A DNA stretch of 64,000 bases from JAVVSK01 sp036654235 (GCA_036654235.1 JAVVSK010000001.1:122490-186489), one strand, 5' to 3'. Counted from the stretch's first letter, positions 17,253-25,920 are shown. Program-made: numbers and translations. Notes: a model not told the origin generated them from the letters alone.

Positions 17253-19025
17253 TTATTTTATTGATATTCCGAATATCCCCTGAACGCGAGTACCGATAAC
17301 GATAGTATTATTATAAACGGCCGGCGAGGCTTCGATATTGCTTTCAATATTATAGGTATAGATAATATCACCGGTTTTTCCGTTTATAAGGTAAACATTT
17401 CCGCTGTAATTTGTAATTACGATATATCCGTTGTTATCTTTATCGTATATTGCTGATGGGGAACACCAAGTATATGCGCTAAGCTTAGTAGACCAGATTA
17501 GATCGCCATTATCCTTATTAAAAGCGGCAAGCTCACCGTTATTTCCGTTTCCATAGCTGGCAAAAGCCGTGAAAACCATTCCGTCGAGATTTCCTTTTCC
17601 GAGTATTGCGCAGGACATAACGCCGCCGGTAACGCCTTTCGTTGTATAGACTTCACGTTCTTGTTTCCAAATTACCTCGCCCGTATTTGCGCTCAGCTTG
17701 AAAAATGCGACAGTACCCTTTCCGCTTGAGTCCGCCCTATTGTCAAGAGTACTCCCGATATACAGATAACCCTTTCCGTCTTCACCAAGCTCAAAAAGCG
17801 GACTGCAATTCGTATCGTCCCAAATATCCTGAACCCAAACGACCTTCATTGTATTGAGATCAACACAATGAATAAGCCCGGAGTTTTCGGTCAGAAAGAG
17901 GTAGTTTTTATATGCCGAAGCGCTGCCTTCATAGCCTATCCAATACCCGTCGTTCCTCGTCCGCGTTGCGCTGTATCTAAACTTAACGATAGAGGATGGG
18001 TCGACACTTATCGTTCCCGCCGCCGGATCATACTTCGTATTTAGCTTTAATACGTATAAAACACCGTTTTCGCCGGGATATATGAGCGTATCCGTTTCTG
18101 CATTAACGAGAGCGGAACTATCCCAAGCCGTCCATGCGCGAAGGGCATATGGATCGGGCTTCGTTCCAAAATCATATATTATTTTCCCGGTAATAAGGCT
18201 AAGCACCATTGCGCGCGAGCGTTTTCCATCCTGGTTATAATGATCTCCGGATCCTAAGTATAAAAGCGGATATCCGCGAGGATCAAGAGATCCGGCACCT
18301 TTAAATGGAACACCAAGATGTATGGTATCTCGCGTATTTTTACCGGTGTTCAAATCTAAAAAGTATACGTTGCCATCCATAGTTGCATATATGACCTCTA
18401 CGAGATTATCGTCAGCCTTCGCTGTATCGTACATATTCATTACAGCCTTAGTTTCTTTCGGCCATTTTACAATAATGGGTTGTCCGGTCCAACCGCTTCC
18501 GGTCCAAGCACCCTTATAATTATTGCTCTCGCCTTTTTGCAGGCTATTGGTAGGTATATTCCAAAGTTTTTCGAGGGTTTTTTCCTCGAGACTTACAACG
18601 CCGTAAGACGAGCTGTTTCTAAAATTATTACCTCTAAACGAGATAATTCCTTCTAATTTAGTATAACTATCACTATCCGAAAATATAATTGGCTTTTCAG
18701 AAGTATAGCTGTCAACGTTTTTACCGTCAACATTAAGCTCAGATTTAAAGCCGAAAACCGACGGCATTGTACTTTCAACCGGATAGGCGGTAAATTCGGG
18801 AAGCGGCGGATCGGTAGGAATCAAGGATGAACCGGGAGTTAATTCGGGCGTTAAACCCGGTTTATGGGTTGCGTTAGGATTTATCGGAGTCTTTTCTTTA
18901 TTTCCGAATATTAATACGGCTATTAATACTATAGCTATTATTACAAGTATCAATATCAAAATAAAACGCAGAGTTATCTTGCGATTGTTTTTTAAATGAC
19001 TACCACGCCTCTTTAATTGACTCAT
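17253..19025 (-). CDS. Membrane-anchored PQQ-like beta-propeller protein
   Basis: About 590 residues. The start at 19025 is set by GAGGTG seven bases upstream. A basic N-terminus is followed by one membrane segment (about 20-43) and a Pro/Thr-rich linker. Propeller blades then repeat the W-x-x-D/N-x-x-S/T-G pattern, as in VYFLDLNTGKN, IYDFGTKPD, VHWVQDIWDD-like and VYLINGKTGDIIY. It is probably an outer-surface scaffold or sensor, like BamB-type folds. There is no evidence of a bound quinone cofactor. The linker style recurs in several exported proteins of this window. Confidence 0.8.
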   Translation of the reverse strand: MSQLKRRGSHLKNNRKITLRFILILILVIIAIVLIAVLIFGNKEKTPINPNATHKPGLTPELTPGSSLIPTDPPLPEFTAYPVESTMPSVFGFKSELNVDGKNVDSYTSEKPIIFSDSDSYTKLEGIISFRGNNFRNSSSYGVVSLEEKTLEKLWNIPTNSLQKGESNNYKGAWTGSGWTGQPIIVKWPKETKAVMNMYDTAKADDNLVEVIYATMDGNVYFLDLNTGKNTRDTIHLGVPFKGAGSLDPRGYPLLYLGSGDHYNQDGKRSRAMVLSLITGKIIYDFGTKPDPYALRAWTAWDSSALVNAETDTLIYPGENGVLYVLKLNTKYDPAAGTISVDPSSIVKFRYSATRTRNDGYWIGYEGSASAYKNYLFLTENSGLIHCVDLNTMKVVWVQDIWDDTNCSPLFELGEDGKGYLYIGSTLDNRADSSGKGTVAFFKLSANTGEVIWKQEREVYTTKGVTGGVMSCAILGKGNLDGMVFTAFASYGNGNNGELAAFNKDNGDLIWSTKLSAYTWCSPSAIYDKDNNGYIVITNYSGNVYLINGKTGDIIYTYNIESNIEASPAVYNNTIVIGTRVQGIFGISIK

Positions 19026-19195
19026 CACGTACACCTCACTTTAATTATGCTATTATAGAATGATGCACTAAGTGTGTCAAACACGCAAGGATCTATTTTT
19101 TCGCGTTTTCTGAAAGATAATGTGCTTTTTAAAGTCAGAAATAATGAGACGTGATTATTTAAGGGAGGGGTGGGCACGAAAAATGAGCAAAAAGT

Positions 19196-19798
19196 TTAGT
19201 ATCGAATTCTAACTTCAATAACCCTGCCTATTATCTGAACGTCACCTTCGGTTATAACCATAGGCTCATATTTAGAGTTGGAGGCGATAAGTACGAGGTG
19301 ATCTCCGGCCTGTTTTACATGGCGAAGCATAACTTCGTCGCCTATTCTAACGACTCCTATCGCGTTAGAATCTAGCGCGGGCTGTTTTTGTACAAGCACC
19401 AGCGCGTTTTCCGGTATACAATCGCCTATCATACAATCGCCTATCACCTGCATATAAAAATATTCGTGATCGGGAGGGAGGTTGGTTGGTGCCGGGATAT
19501 ATTCTATTATACTTTCCTCAGAAAACATTGGAAGCCCGGCATGAACCATACCGACAAGAGGAATGGTTGGAATATTATCGTTGGGATTGCCCTTAAATAT
19601 TGGGTTTACTTCTTCACGCGCTAAAATATAATCTGCGGTTACACCGAAAAGATTACAAAATTTCAATATTACGTTTTCAGGAAGCTTGACTTTATCTTTT
19701 TCATATTTACATATAGCCGCTTTATGGACACCTATAAAACTTCCGAGTTCCTCTTGCGACCAACCCTTTCCGAGCCTGAGCATTCTAACCCGATTCAT
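19196..19798 (-). CDS. XRE-type regulator with degenerate S24 (LexA-like) domain
   Basis: 200 residues. An N-terminal helix-turn-helix of the XRE type (residues 1-65, WSQEELGSFIGVHKAAICKYE) is followed by a LexA/CI-like S24 fold. The self-cleavage site Ala-Gly is kept (VHAGLPMFSEE, about 85). The nucleophile Ser reads Cys (VIGDCMIGDC, about 120), and the general-base Lys reads Arg (VMLRHV, about 158). The domain probably still dimerises; self-cleavage is uncertain. A strong promoter lies just upstream and contains a possible self-operator. Confidence 0.85.
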   Translation of the reverse strand: MNRVRMLRLGKGWSQEELGSFIGVHKAAICKYEKDKVKLPENVILKFCNLFGVTADYILAREEVNPIFKGNPNDNIPTIPLVGMVHAGLPMFSEESIIEYIPAPTNLPPDHEYFYMQVIGDCMIGDCIPENALVLVQKQPALDSNAIGVVRIGDEVMLRHVKQAGDHLVLIASNSKYEPMVITEGDVQIIGRVIEVRIRY

Positions 19799-19820
19799 TG
19801 TTCACCCTCCTGTTTTTGAA

Positions 19821-19849
19821 ATTGTATCTCAATCGGAAATGTTTGTCAA
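19821..19849 (-). promoter_or_regulatory. SigA-type promoter with possible operator
   Basis: On the minus strand, TTGACA (19844-19849) and TACAAT (19821-19826) have a 17-base spacer. ATTG-AGATA-CAAT, a short inverted repeat, overlaps the -10 and could bind the regulator encoded downstream. Confidence 0.75.
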
Positions 19850-19902
19850 GAAAAAATGCCGGTATAAAATAATACCGGCAGAATTATTTTGCATATTTAT
19901 TC

Positions 19903-20562
19903 TTATTTATGGTCAATCGGCTTGCATACGGCAACAACGCGCGTTTCAGACGAGCCTAAGCTGCTGTTGAAGTCACCCTTACAGGTTATAAGCGTCATAA
20001 TAGCCTCACCGTTTGAATCCGACGTCATAATAGAACTGTCGTTATATTTATGCTCCGTTACGCTAACAACTTCAAAATATTTTGTATATCCGCCTTCGAA
20101 GCCAACCGCTAAAACCTCACCTATCGAAAGTTCCTTAAGAATAGAAAACGTCCCTTTTACTCCTGCATAGGTAACATGTCCCGCTATGATTGAATTTCCT
20201 ATTTCGCCGGGCGCGACCCAAGGTGCTTGAGAAAGCCATGAAGCATTTGATGCCTTATCATCAACTTCCATTTGTCCGTTAGGCGCTATATTTACCTTTA
20301 CGATATCGCAGGAAACGCGTTTTTCGACAAAGTAGAATTTAATCGGTATCGGTCTCGGAGTAACAACGGGGTAATCCCCCGGTAACGTAAAATTCGGCGT
20401 TACATCGATAATGTTCGAACCGAGATAGACCGTACTATCAGGCTCAACATAGGGTTGAGACGGGAAAAGTACGAGTTCGCGGATTACCAAAAACACTCCT
20501 ACGATTACAAGCAGGGCGCTTACTAAGTAAATAATTAAACTGATTTTTTGTCGCTTACTCAT
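19903..20562 (-). CDS. Sortase family transpeptidase
   Basis: 219 residues. One N-terminal membrane segment (about 8-28) is followed by a spacer and the sortase fold. The catalytic His is in IIAGHVTYAG (about 137), the catalytic Cys in LITCKGDF (about 193, TLxTC form), and the Arg is in TRVVAVC near the end. Sortases attach proteins with an LPXTG-like tail to the cell wall or join pilin subunits. No LPXTG protein is encoded nearby, so the substrates lie elsewhere. The start codon lies only 6 bases from the -10 element. Confidence 0.88.
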   Translation of the reverse strand: MSKRQKISLIIYLVSALLVIVGVFLVIRELVLFPSQPYVEPDSTVYLGSNIIDVTPNFTLPGDYPVVTPRPIPIKFYFVEKRVSCDIVKVNIAPNGQMEVDDKASNASWLSQAPWVAPGEIGNSIIAGHVTYAGVKGTFSILKELSIGEVLAVGFEGGYTKYFEVVSVTEHKYNDSSIMTSDSNGEAIMTLITCKGDFNSSLGSSETRVVAVCKPIDHK

Positions 20563-20568
20563 ATAGGT

Positions 20569-20597
20569 ATTCTAGCACAGTCATTCAAAACAATCAA
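20569..20597 (-). promoter_or_regulatory. Promoter abutting the sortase start codon
   Basis: On the minus strand, TTGATT (20592-20597) and TAGAAT (20569-20574) have a 17-base spacer. Only six bases separate the -10 from the ATG, and no ribosome site fits between them, so the mRNA may be leaderless. Confidence 0.55.
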
Positions 20598-20730
20598 GAA
20601 TAATATGTGATTCCAATTCAAATAAATCGGGATTTATTTCGAAAATCGCAGCAGTATATAAATATAGAAGGAAATAATATTGAATTAAGATAACGTTACT
20701 AGCTTAGAATGAATTCTTATAATATTGGCT

Positions 20731-20759
20731 TTGACTTTCAAATTAAAGTAGAATATGAT
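20731..20759 (+). promoter_or_regulatory. Promoter of the UgtP-like gene
   Basis: TTGACT (20731-20736) and TATGAT (20754-20759) with a 17-base spacer, 31 bases before the start codon. Confidence 0.65.
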
Positions 20760-20790
20760 ATAAAACGAGTTTTTAAGGAGCGTAGAGTTT

Positions 20791-21894
20791 ATGAAACGCG
20801 TTTTAATTTTATCTTGTGCAACGGGGCAGGGACATAATTCTGCCGGACTTGCTGTTTTGGATGAACTGAAAAGCAGAAACGTTGAAACAATAATGTTGGA
20901 TCCAATCAGTCTTAGCGGCGAAAAACCGTCTAAAATTGTTTCAAACGCCTATAACAGCGTCGCTCTTCACGCTCCAAAGCTGTTCGGAACCGCTTATAAA
21001 GCAGCTATGACTATAAGCTCGAAAAGGCTAAAATCCGTTATATATGCTGCAAATACTCTGTATAGTGAAACGCTCTATAAGTTTATATATAACAATGATT
21101 TTGACGCTATAGTTACCCCGCATCTATTTCCTGCGGAGGCGCTTACGTTTATAAAAAAGCATTATAAGCTAACTGTGCCGTGTTATGCTATAGGTACGGA
21201 CTATTGCTGTATTCCGTTTTGGGAAGAAACCTGCCTTGATGGATACTTTGTACCACATAAGGAGCTTATGTCGGAATTTTCTTCGCGTGGAGTTCCTGAA
21301 AATAAGCTCAATCCAACGGGAATACCCGTTAGAAAACAGATGTTGAAAGACGAAGATAAGATGATTGCGCGGCTAAGCCTCGGATTGAATCAAAATGGAC
21401 GTATAATGCTTCTTATGAGTGGCAGTATGGGCTTTGGCAATATGCAGAGTTTTGTAACAAAAATCCGTCAACATTCCGATATGGATACGCAGATAGTAAT
21501 TTTAGGCGGAAATAATACAGCTATGAAGGATGCGATTCGCGGTAGATTTCTAATGGATGAACATGTAAAGGTAGTAGACTTTACTAGAGATGTTCCCCTA
21601 TATATGGATGCATCAGATGTATTGCTTACGAAACCGGGAGGTTTAACAAGTACGGAGGCAGCGGTAAAACATATTCCTCTCGTACATACATTTCCGATAC
21701 CCGGATGTGAAACAAAAAATGCTCAATTTTTCTCGTCGCATGGATTGTCAATTACATCCGGCAATGAGGATGGATTGGTCGAAGCGGCAATGGCTCTTAT
21801 CAGAAATAAAAACGCATGTGATGTAATGAAGGAACGCCAAAAAGCAGAGATAAATCGCTTTGCGGCGCGTGACATATGCGACGTTATTCTTTAA
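20791..21894 (+). CDS. Diacylglycerol glucosyltransferase-like (MGDG synthase/UgtP family)
   Basis: 367 residues. The N-terminal part has the family start RVLILSCATGQGHNSAG, the loop that binds the lipid acceptor. The C-terminal part has TKPGGLTSTEAAVKHIPLV, the GT28 nucleotide-sugar site. Relatives transfer glucose or galactose from a UDP-sugar to diacylglycerol at the inner face of the membrane; some supply the anchor of lipoteichoic acid. AAGGAG is ten bases before the ATG. It is slightly shorter than Bacillus UgtP (about 382). It stands alone with its own promoter. Confidence 0.88.
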   Translation: MKRVLILSCATGQGHNSAGLAVLDELKSRNVETIMLDPISLSGEKPSKIVSNAYNSVALHAPKLFGTAYKAAMTISSKRLKSVIYAANTLYSETLYKFIYNNDFDAIVTPHLFPAEALTFIKKHYKLTVPCYAIGTDYCCIPFWEETCLDGYFVPHKELMSEFSSRGVPENKLNPTGIPVRKQMLKDEDKMIARLSLGLNQNGRIMLLMSGSMGFGNMQSFVTKIRQHSDMDTQIVILGGNNTAMKDAIRGRFLMDEHVKVVDFTRDVPLYMDASDVLLTKPGGLTSTEAAVKHIPLVHTFPIPGCETKNAQFFSSHGLSITSGNEDGLVEAAMALIRNKNACDVMKERQKAEINRFAARDICDVIL

Positions 21895-22096
21895 GTTCTC
21901 TAATTTTTAAACTCTCACTTTTTTCGTAATGTAAAATAACGATAAAAAACAGCTCCGGTTATTGCATCATACATAATCGGTATAATAAGGCATTATTCGT
22001 GGACTAAATGGTATATGCTATTGTAAAATCATTGTCGTCATTTATGTTGTGTGTTTTTATATTTTTAATTGCTATTTTTTAAGCAGGAGGAATCGA

Positions 22097-22792
22097 ATGC
22101 TGAGCATATTCTTATCCATGGTTGGGCTTGCTCTACTTGACTCACTAAATTTAGTCACAATTTCTACTATGGCGATTTTATTAACGTTACTTGTCGATAA
22201 AAGAAAAAGCTTATATTATGTTTTTAGCACTATAATAGCTTATTCAATAGGTGGAATGCTTTTCTTTTTGGGAATAGATCAATTTCTCATAAGTTTTTTT
22301 GAAAGAATGTTCGCCGATTACGTATTTATCTGTGCAATAATTCTTATAGTTATAGCATCATGTATGATAGCGGGCGGTATATACTTAGGCGGTAAAGCGA
22401 TAGTTAGAATGATAAAAAAACAGCCCGGAGTGATTAAAATTGAAAATATAAAGATAAAGGGCACGACTCCTCTTGCATTGATTTTGCTCGGAATAATGGC
22501 CACTATGTCCGATATAATAACGTCATTTCCGGTCGTTTCATTCGCCGCTGTCTTATCAGCAAACCATATTCCGACGGGTATTGCCGCTATCTTTATACTT
22601 TCATATTCTTTCATATATGCAACGCCTATGTTTCTTCTGTACTCAATATATAAAGTGTTCGGAGATGAAAAATTTAATGTTTTTCAGAAAAGGTTTAAGG
22701 GTTTTCTGAGTAAGGTCAGTTCATATTTTATTGCCCTACTGCTGATTGGATTTGGGATTGCTTTGCTTATACATGAAATCTCAATGATCTAA
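22097..22792 (+). CDS. GAP/Sap-family integral membrane protein
   Basis: 231 residues with six hydrophobic segments and an AGGAGG ribosome site. The start MLSIFLSMVGLALLDSLN, the repeated G/A-rich helices and the central cytoplasmic loop match GAP (sulfolipid-1-addressing protein-like) or LysE/CcdA-type transporters. The inward-facing LLDSLN motif is typical. In mycobacteria relatives move lipids. Here it follows a glycolipid synthase gene, so a role in lipid transport is possible but unproven. Confidence 0.65.
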   Translation: MLSIFLSMVGLALLDSLNLVTISTMAILLTLLVDKRKSLYYVFSTIIAYSIGGMLFFLGIDQFLISFFERMFADYVFICAIILIVIASCMIAGGIYLGGKAIVRMIKKQPGVIKIENIKIKGTTPLALILLGIMATMSDIITSFPVVSFAAVLSANHIPTGIAAIFILSYSFIYATPMFLLYSIYKVFGDEKFNVFQKRFKGFLSKVSSYFIALLLIGFGIALLIHEISMI

Positions 22793-22847
22793 AATTGCGT
22801 TGAGGATCTAAGCGGGCGTCGGCATTTAAAATATATTAAATTTAGAC

Positions 22848-22877
22848 TTGACAAGGCGATAGTAAATGCTTTATCAT
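22848..22877 (+). promoter_or_regulatory. Promoter of the infC operon
   Basis: TTGACA (22848-22853) and TATCAT (22872-22877), 18-base spacer, just upstream of the leader. Confidence 0.6.
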
Positions 22878-22884
22878 GTATAGG

Positions 22885-22990
22885 TCAAGAAGGAGCGCCC
22901 GCTTCTCACCTGTTGACCGTATTGGGTTTACAGTGTAAAAAATCATTTAGAATTGTTTTGCGGGCGGGTTATGCCCGTTTTTTTCGTCTT
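22885..22990 (+). ncRNA. L20-type autoregulatory leader with attenuator
   Basis: The untranslated leader ends in an intrinsic terminator (CGGGC 22961-22965 with GCCCG 22973-22977, then seven T). An upstream GCCCGC (22897-22902) can pair with GCGGGC (22960-22965) and prevent the terminator. This is the known layout of the infC-rpmI-rplT leader of Firmicutes, where free L20 binds and causes early termination. The assignment rests on position and on the two exclusive pairings. Confidence 0.75.
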
Positions 22991-23016
22991 GACTAATACT
23001 TTTGGAGGTGTGTACC

Positions 23017-23532
23017 ATCAGCAACACGGAGCTTTTGATTAACGAAGAGATTCGCGACAAGGAAGTGCGATTACTCGACAGCGACGGCGCCCAGCTTGGC
23101 GTTGTTTCAAACGAGGTTGCCCAGAAAATGGCGGAAGAAAAGGAACTTGATCTTGTTTTGATCGTTCCTCAGGGGAATCCCCCCGTCTGTAAGATAATGG
23201 ACTATGGCAAATTCCGTTTTGACAAGAGTAAGCGCGATAAAGAACAGAAGAAGCATCAAAAAGTTGCGGAACTTAAAGAGATAAGGCTTTCACCAAATAT
23301 TGATACGCGCGATCTTGAGGTTAAAGGTAAAGCTTGCGCGAAGTTTTTAAAAAACGGTGATAAGGTTCGCGTTTCTATTCGTTTCCGCGGTAGACAGGCT
23401 GCTCATGGTCAAATAGGAATGGATGTTATGAATTCATTTCTGGAACTGCTCAAGGACGATGCTGTGTTAGACCGCCCTGCTAAACAGGAAGGTCGCATCA
23501 TGTTCATGATATTATCACAAAAAACCAACTAA
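23017..23532 (+). CDS. infC: Translation initiation factor IF-3
   Basis: 171 residues when begun at ATC 23017. The N domain starts ISNTELLINEEIRDKEVRL and the C domain has KDEQKKHQKVAELKEIRLSP-like and GDKVRVSIRFRGR segments. ATC is chosen because GGAGG lies eight bases upstream; a TTG at 23002 would contain that site within the gene. IF-3 discriminates against non-standard starts, so AUU/AUC starts let infC limit its own translation, as known in Escherichia coli. IF-3 separates ribosomal subunits and checks the initiator tRNA. Confidence 0.93.
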   Translation: MSNTELLINEEIRDKEVRLLDSDGAQLGVVSNEVAQKMAEEKELDLVLIVPQGNPPVCKIMDYGKFRFDKSKRDKEQKKHQKVAELKEIRLSPNIDTRDLEVKGKACAKFLKNGDKVRVSIRFRGRQAAHGQIGMDVMNSFLELLKDDAVLDRPAKQEGRIMFMILSQKTN

Positions 23533-23550
23533 TAGGAGGAAAAGATCCCT

Positions 23551-23748
23551 ATGCCAAAGATCAAGACCCACAGGGGGGCTGCCAAGCGTTTCGGGGTTAC
23601 CAAATCAGGCAAGATCACGAGAGGCAAGGCTTATAGAAGCCATATCCTGACCAAAAAATCCACAAAGAGGAAGCGCGGTCTCCGTCAGACGGGGCTTATT
23701 GCCGATGTCGAAGCCAAGAAGATCAGGCAGCTTATCCCGTATAAGTAA
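23551..23748 (+). CDS. rpmI: Ribosomal protein bL35
   Basis: 65 residues, very basic. MPKIKTHRGAAKRF and the THRGAAKRFGVTKSGK segment are diagnostic of L35. A GGAGG site precedes the ATG. It lies between infC and rplT, the universal order. Confidence 0.97.
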   Translation: MPKIKTHRGAAKRFGVTKSGKITRGKAYRSHILTKKSTKRKRGLRQTGLIADVEAKKIRQLIPYK

Positions 23749-23763
23749 GGAGGAGATTAAAAA

Positions 23764-24111
23764 ATGGCTCGTATTAAAAGGGCGGTAAACGCGGTTAAAA
23801 AGCGTCGCAAAATTTTTAAGCTCGCTAAGGGCTACTATGGCATGAAGGGTAATGCCTATCGTGCAGCATCGCAGCAGGTTATGAAGTCTCTTGCGTATGC
23901 GTATGTTGGAAGAAAACAGAAAAAGCGCGAATACCGTAGACTTTGGATAGCGCGTATCAACGCGGGCGCGAGAATTTGTGGCACAAGCTACAGTCGTTTT
24001 ATAGACGGTTTGAAGAAGAACGGTATTGAGGTCGACCGTAAGGTTTTGGCCGAACTTGCTATATCCGATATGAATGCATTTCGTGAACTTGTAAATATAG
24101 CGGTGAAATAA
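23764..24111 (+). CDS. rplT: Ribosomal protein bL20
   Basis: 115 residues, full length. It begins MARIKRAVNAVKKRRK and has the KGYYGMKG and RRLWIARINA motifs of L20. It is an early 23S rRNA assembly protein and the feedback repressor of the operon through the leader. GGAGGAG lies 10 bases before the ATG. Confidence 0.97.
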   Translation: MARIKRAVNAVKKRRKIFKLAKGYYGMKGNAYRAASQQVMKSLAYAYVGRKQKKREYRRLWIARINAGARICGTSYSRFIDGLKKNGIEVDRKVLAELAISDMNAFRELVNIAVK

Positions 24112-24118
24112 CGTAACA

Positions 24119-24877
24119 GTGATTATTGAAAGTACAAAAAATGAAGCTGTTAAGCGTGCGCGAGCTTTAGCCAACAAGAAAGACAGACATGAAACGGGTT
24201 TGCATTTTATTGAGGGCGAAAAACTCGTGCGCGAAGCTGTAGTTTCGGGAGCTGAATTTTCCGAAGCATTTTTAGAGGAAGGGCACGACATGATGGCGGC
24301 CGTGCTTGAGGGTAGCGGTGCAAGCGTATATATTGTTCGTCGTAATGTTTTGGAGTCTATAACAAATACGAAGACTCCACAATGGATTTGTGCTTCCGTC
24401 AAAACCCCGGTTTATAATATTCCGGAATATTTTTCTCCTGGGCTTCTCGTTGTACTAGATGCGATTCAAGATCCGGGTAATTTAGGAACCGTGATTCGCA
24501 CGGCTGATGCCTTTGGTGCTATCGGTGTTGTTTTAGGTAATGGTTGCGCCGATCCGTTTTCGCCAAAAACTCTTCGCGCTTCGATGGGTTCCGTATATCA
24601 CATTCCAATATATAATGAAAAACTTATACCAACGCTTATGCATCTTAAGGAACAGGATTTTGACCTTATATGCGGTCACTTAAAGGGCAGCTCCGAATGG
24701 AAAAAGCCAAAGGGACATACGGCACTTGTAATTGGGAATGAAAGTAACGGTGTTTCGGATGAGATAGCTGAGCTATGTTATCTATATAAGCTTCCGATGC
24801 AGGGCTTCGCGGAGTCGCTTAATGCATCTGTTGCAGCCGGAATATTGATATATGAATTAGCGCGAGATATTCAATAA
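24119..24877 (+). CDS. SpoU/TrmH-family RNA 2'-O-methyltransferase
   Basis: 252 residues from a GTG start, seven bases after rplT. The N-terminal substrate-binding part has FIEGEKLVREAV. The SPOUT knot motifs are clear: DPGNLGTVIRTADAFGA (motif 1), LVIGNESNGVS (motif 2) and GFAESLNASVAAGIL (motif 3). It uses S-adenosylmethionine to methylate a ribose, most likely in 23S rRNA. A TrmH gene after rplT is a common clostridial context. Confidence 0.92.
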   Translation: MIIESTKNEAVKRARALANKKDRHETGLHFIEGEKLVREAVVSGAEFSEAFLEEGHDMMAAVLEGSGASVYIVRRNVLESITNTKTPQWICASVKTPVYNIPEYFSPGLLVVLDAIQDPGNLGTVIRTADAFGAIGVVLGNGCADPFSPKTLRASMGSVYHIPIYNEKLIPTLMHLKEQDFDLICGHLKGSSEWKKPKGHTALVIGNESNGVSDEIAELCYLYKLPMQGFAESLNASVAAGILIYELARDIQ

Positions 24878-24897
24878 ATTAATATCATATATTAATT

Positions 24898-24926
24898 AAA
24901 GGCGTTCTCATTAAGGGCGCTTTTTT
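24898..24926 (+). terminator. Weak terminator after the methyltransferase gene
   Basis: AAAGGCG (24898-24904) pairs with CGC plus TTTT (24918-24924), with one wobble, and is followed by T. Confidence 0.5.
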
Positions 24927-24974
24927 ATATCCACAATTAATTGTATTTGCAGGGAGAATATTTTTTGTTTTTTT

Positions 24975-25005
24975 AGTCTATGTTTTCTGAAAACATAGAC
25001 TTTTT
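24975..25005 (+). terminator. Second terminator hairpin
   Basis: AGTCTATGTTTT (24975-24986) pairs perfectly with AAAACATAGACT (24990-25001) around CTG; TTTT follows. Confidence 0.7.
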
Positions 25006-25040
25006 AAATATACCTTTTTAGATTTAAAATAAAAATAACG

Positions 25041-25115
25041 CAACCACTTTTGCGGGGGAGCAAAAGTGGTTGAGCTGTAGGGGGAAACATCATAAAACGC
25101 TCAAAGTTTCTCTGC
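25041..25115. other. Candidate structured RNA with perfect 12-bp hairpin
   Basis: CAACCACTTTTG (25041-25052) pairs with CAAAAGTGGTTG (25061-25072) around a G-rich loop. TTGAGC at 25070-25075 can pair with a downstream GCTCAA, so two hairpins compete for the 3' arm. No T run follows and no gene is adjacent. It may be a small RNA or a mobile-element end. Confidence 0.35.
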
Positions 25116-25422
25116 AAAAAAACAATTAGCTTATATGTATTATATGGTATAGATAACATTTTGTCAAGCGATCTTACCTTAATTTAAGCGACTTCGTTGA
25201 ATAAAGTAAATTCAGTAAATTCCAAAAGTAAGTTCTATAGTGAACGGGTATGTGGAACATATTTATGAAAAACATTTTTCACTTCATACTTTAATAAAAT
25301 AAAGAATATTTTCAAAAGATTGAAACTGGAATAAACAGTAGCGTTTTTTAAAAGATTAAAGCTCAAAAAACAGTAGAGCCGTATATTTTATTCATTTTTT
25401 TCTTTTATGAACATTAAAAAAT

Positions 25423-25703
25423 AAGATTGTATGTTATAAATATTTTTTTGTTAAATTACATTATTATACTTGACAAAAAAAACAACAACATATAATAAAA
25501 TAAAAGATACGAGTTGTGTATTTAAATTTAGTTCGCATAGCAAGTATCAAAAAATGGAGGTATATAAGATTGTATGTTATAAATATTTTTTTGTTAAATT
25601 ACATTATACACTTGACAAAAAAACAACATATGATAAAATAAAAGTACGAGTTGTGTATTTAAATTTAGTTCGCATAGCAAGTATCAAAAAAATGGAGGTA
25701 TAT
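25423..25703 (+). repeat. Tandem duplication of about 140 bp with promoter and ribosome site
   Basis: Copy 1 (25423-25565) and copy 2 (25566-25703) are nearly identical apart from small insertions and deletions. Each holds a TTGACA box, an AT-rich -10 region and a conserved block ending in GGAGGTATAT. Only copy 2 is followed by a correctly spaced ATG (25704), and that frame closes after five codons. Confidence 0.85.
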
Positions 25704-25728
25704 ATGATGGGCGAAGAGTAATCATATT

Positions 25729-25890
25729 ATGTTGTTTATTTCCAAAAGCACTTCCGGAAACTATACAGTAGTTGATGCAACGACTACAAACAGTTCCGGC
25801 AGTCGTATTGATAAAGTTAGCGTAAGAACTGAGACATCTAGTTATGTTAATGGTTTTATTGCTAAAACTCCAAAATCAAATTGGACTTAA
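25729..25890 (+). pseudogene. Remnant of a small secreted-type protein
   Basis: A 53-codon frame encodes a Ser/Thr-rich beta-type sequence (STSGNYTVVDATTTNSSG through NGFIAKTPKSNWT). It lacks a ribosome site of its own. The proper GGAGG-ATG start upstream opens a different register that stops after MMGEE. A frameshift therefore probably separated the start from the body. Function unknown. Confidence 0.35.
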
Positions 25891-25920
25891 AAAGCACTAT
25901 AATTAAAGGAGATAATTTTT

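Noticed and set aside
25470..25721. 83-codon plus-strand frame through the tandem duplication
   Set aside because: It arises because the duplicated non-coding unit happens to stay open; Lys/Asn/Ile-rich with no ribosome site.
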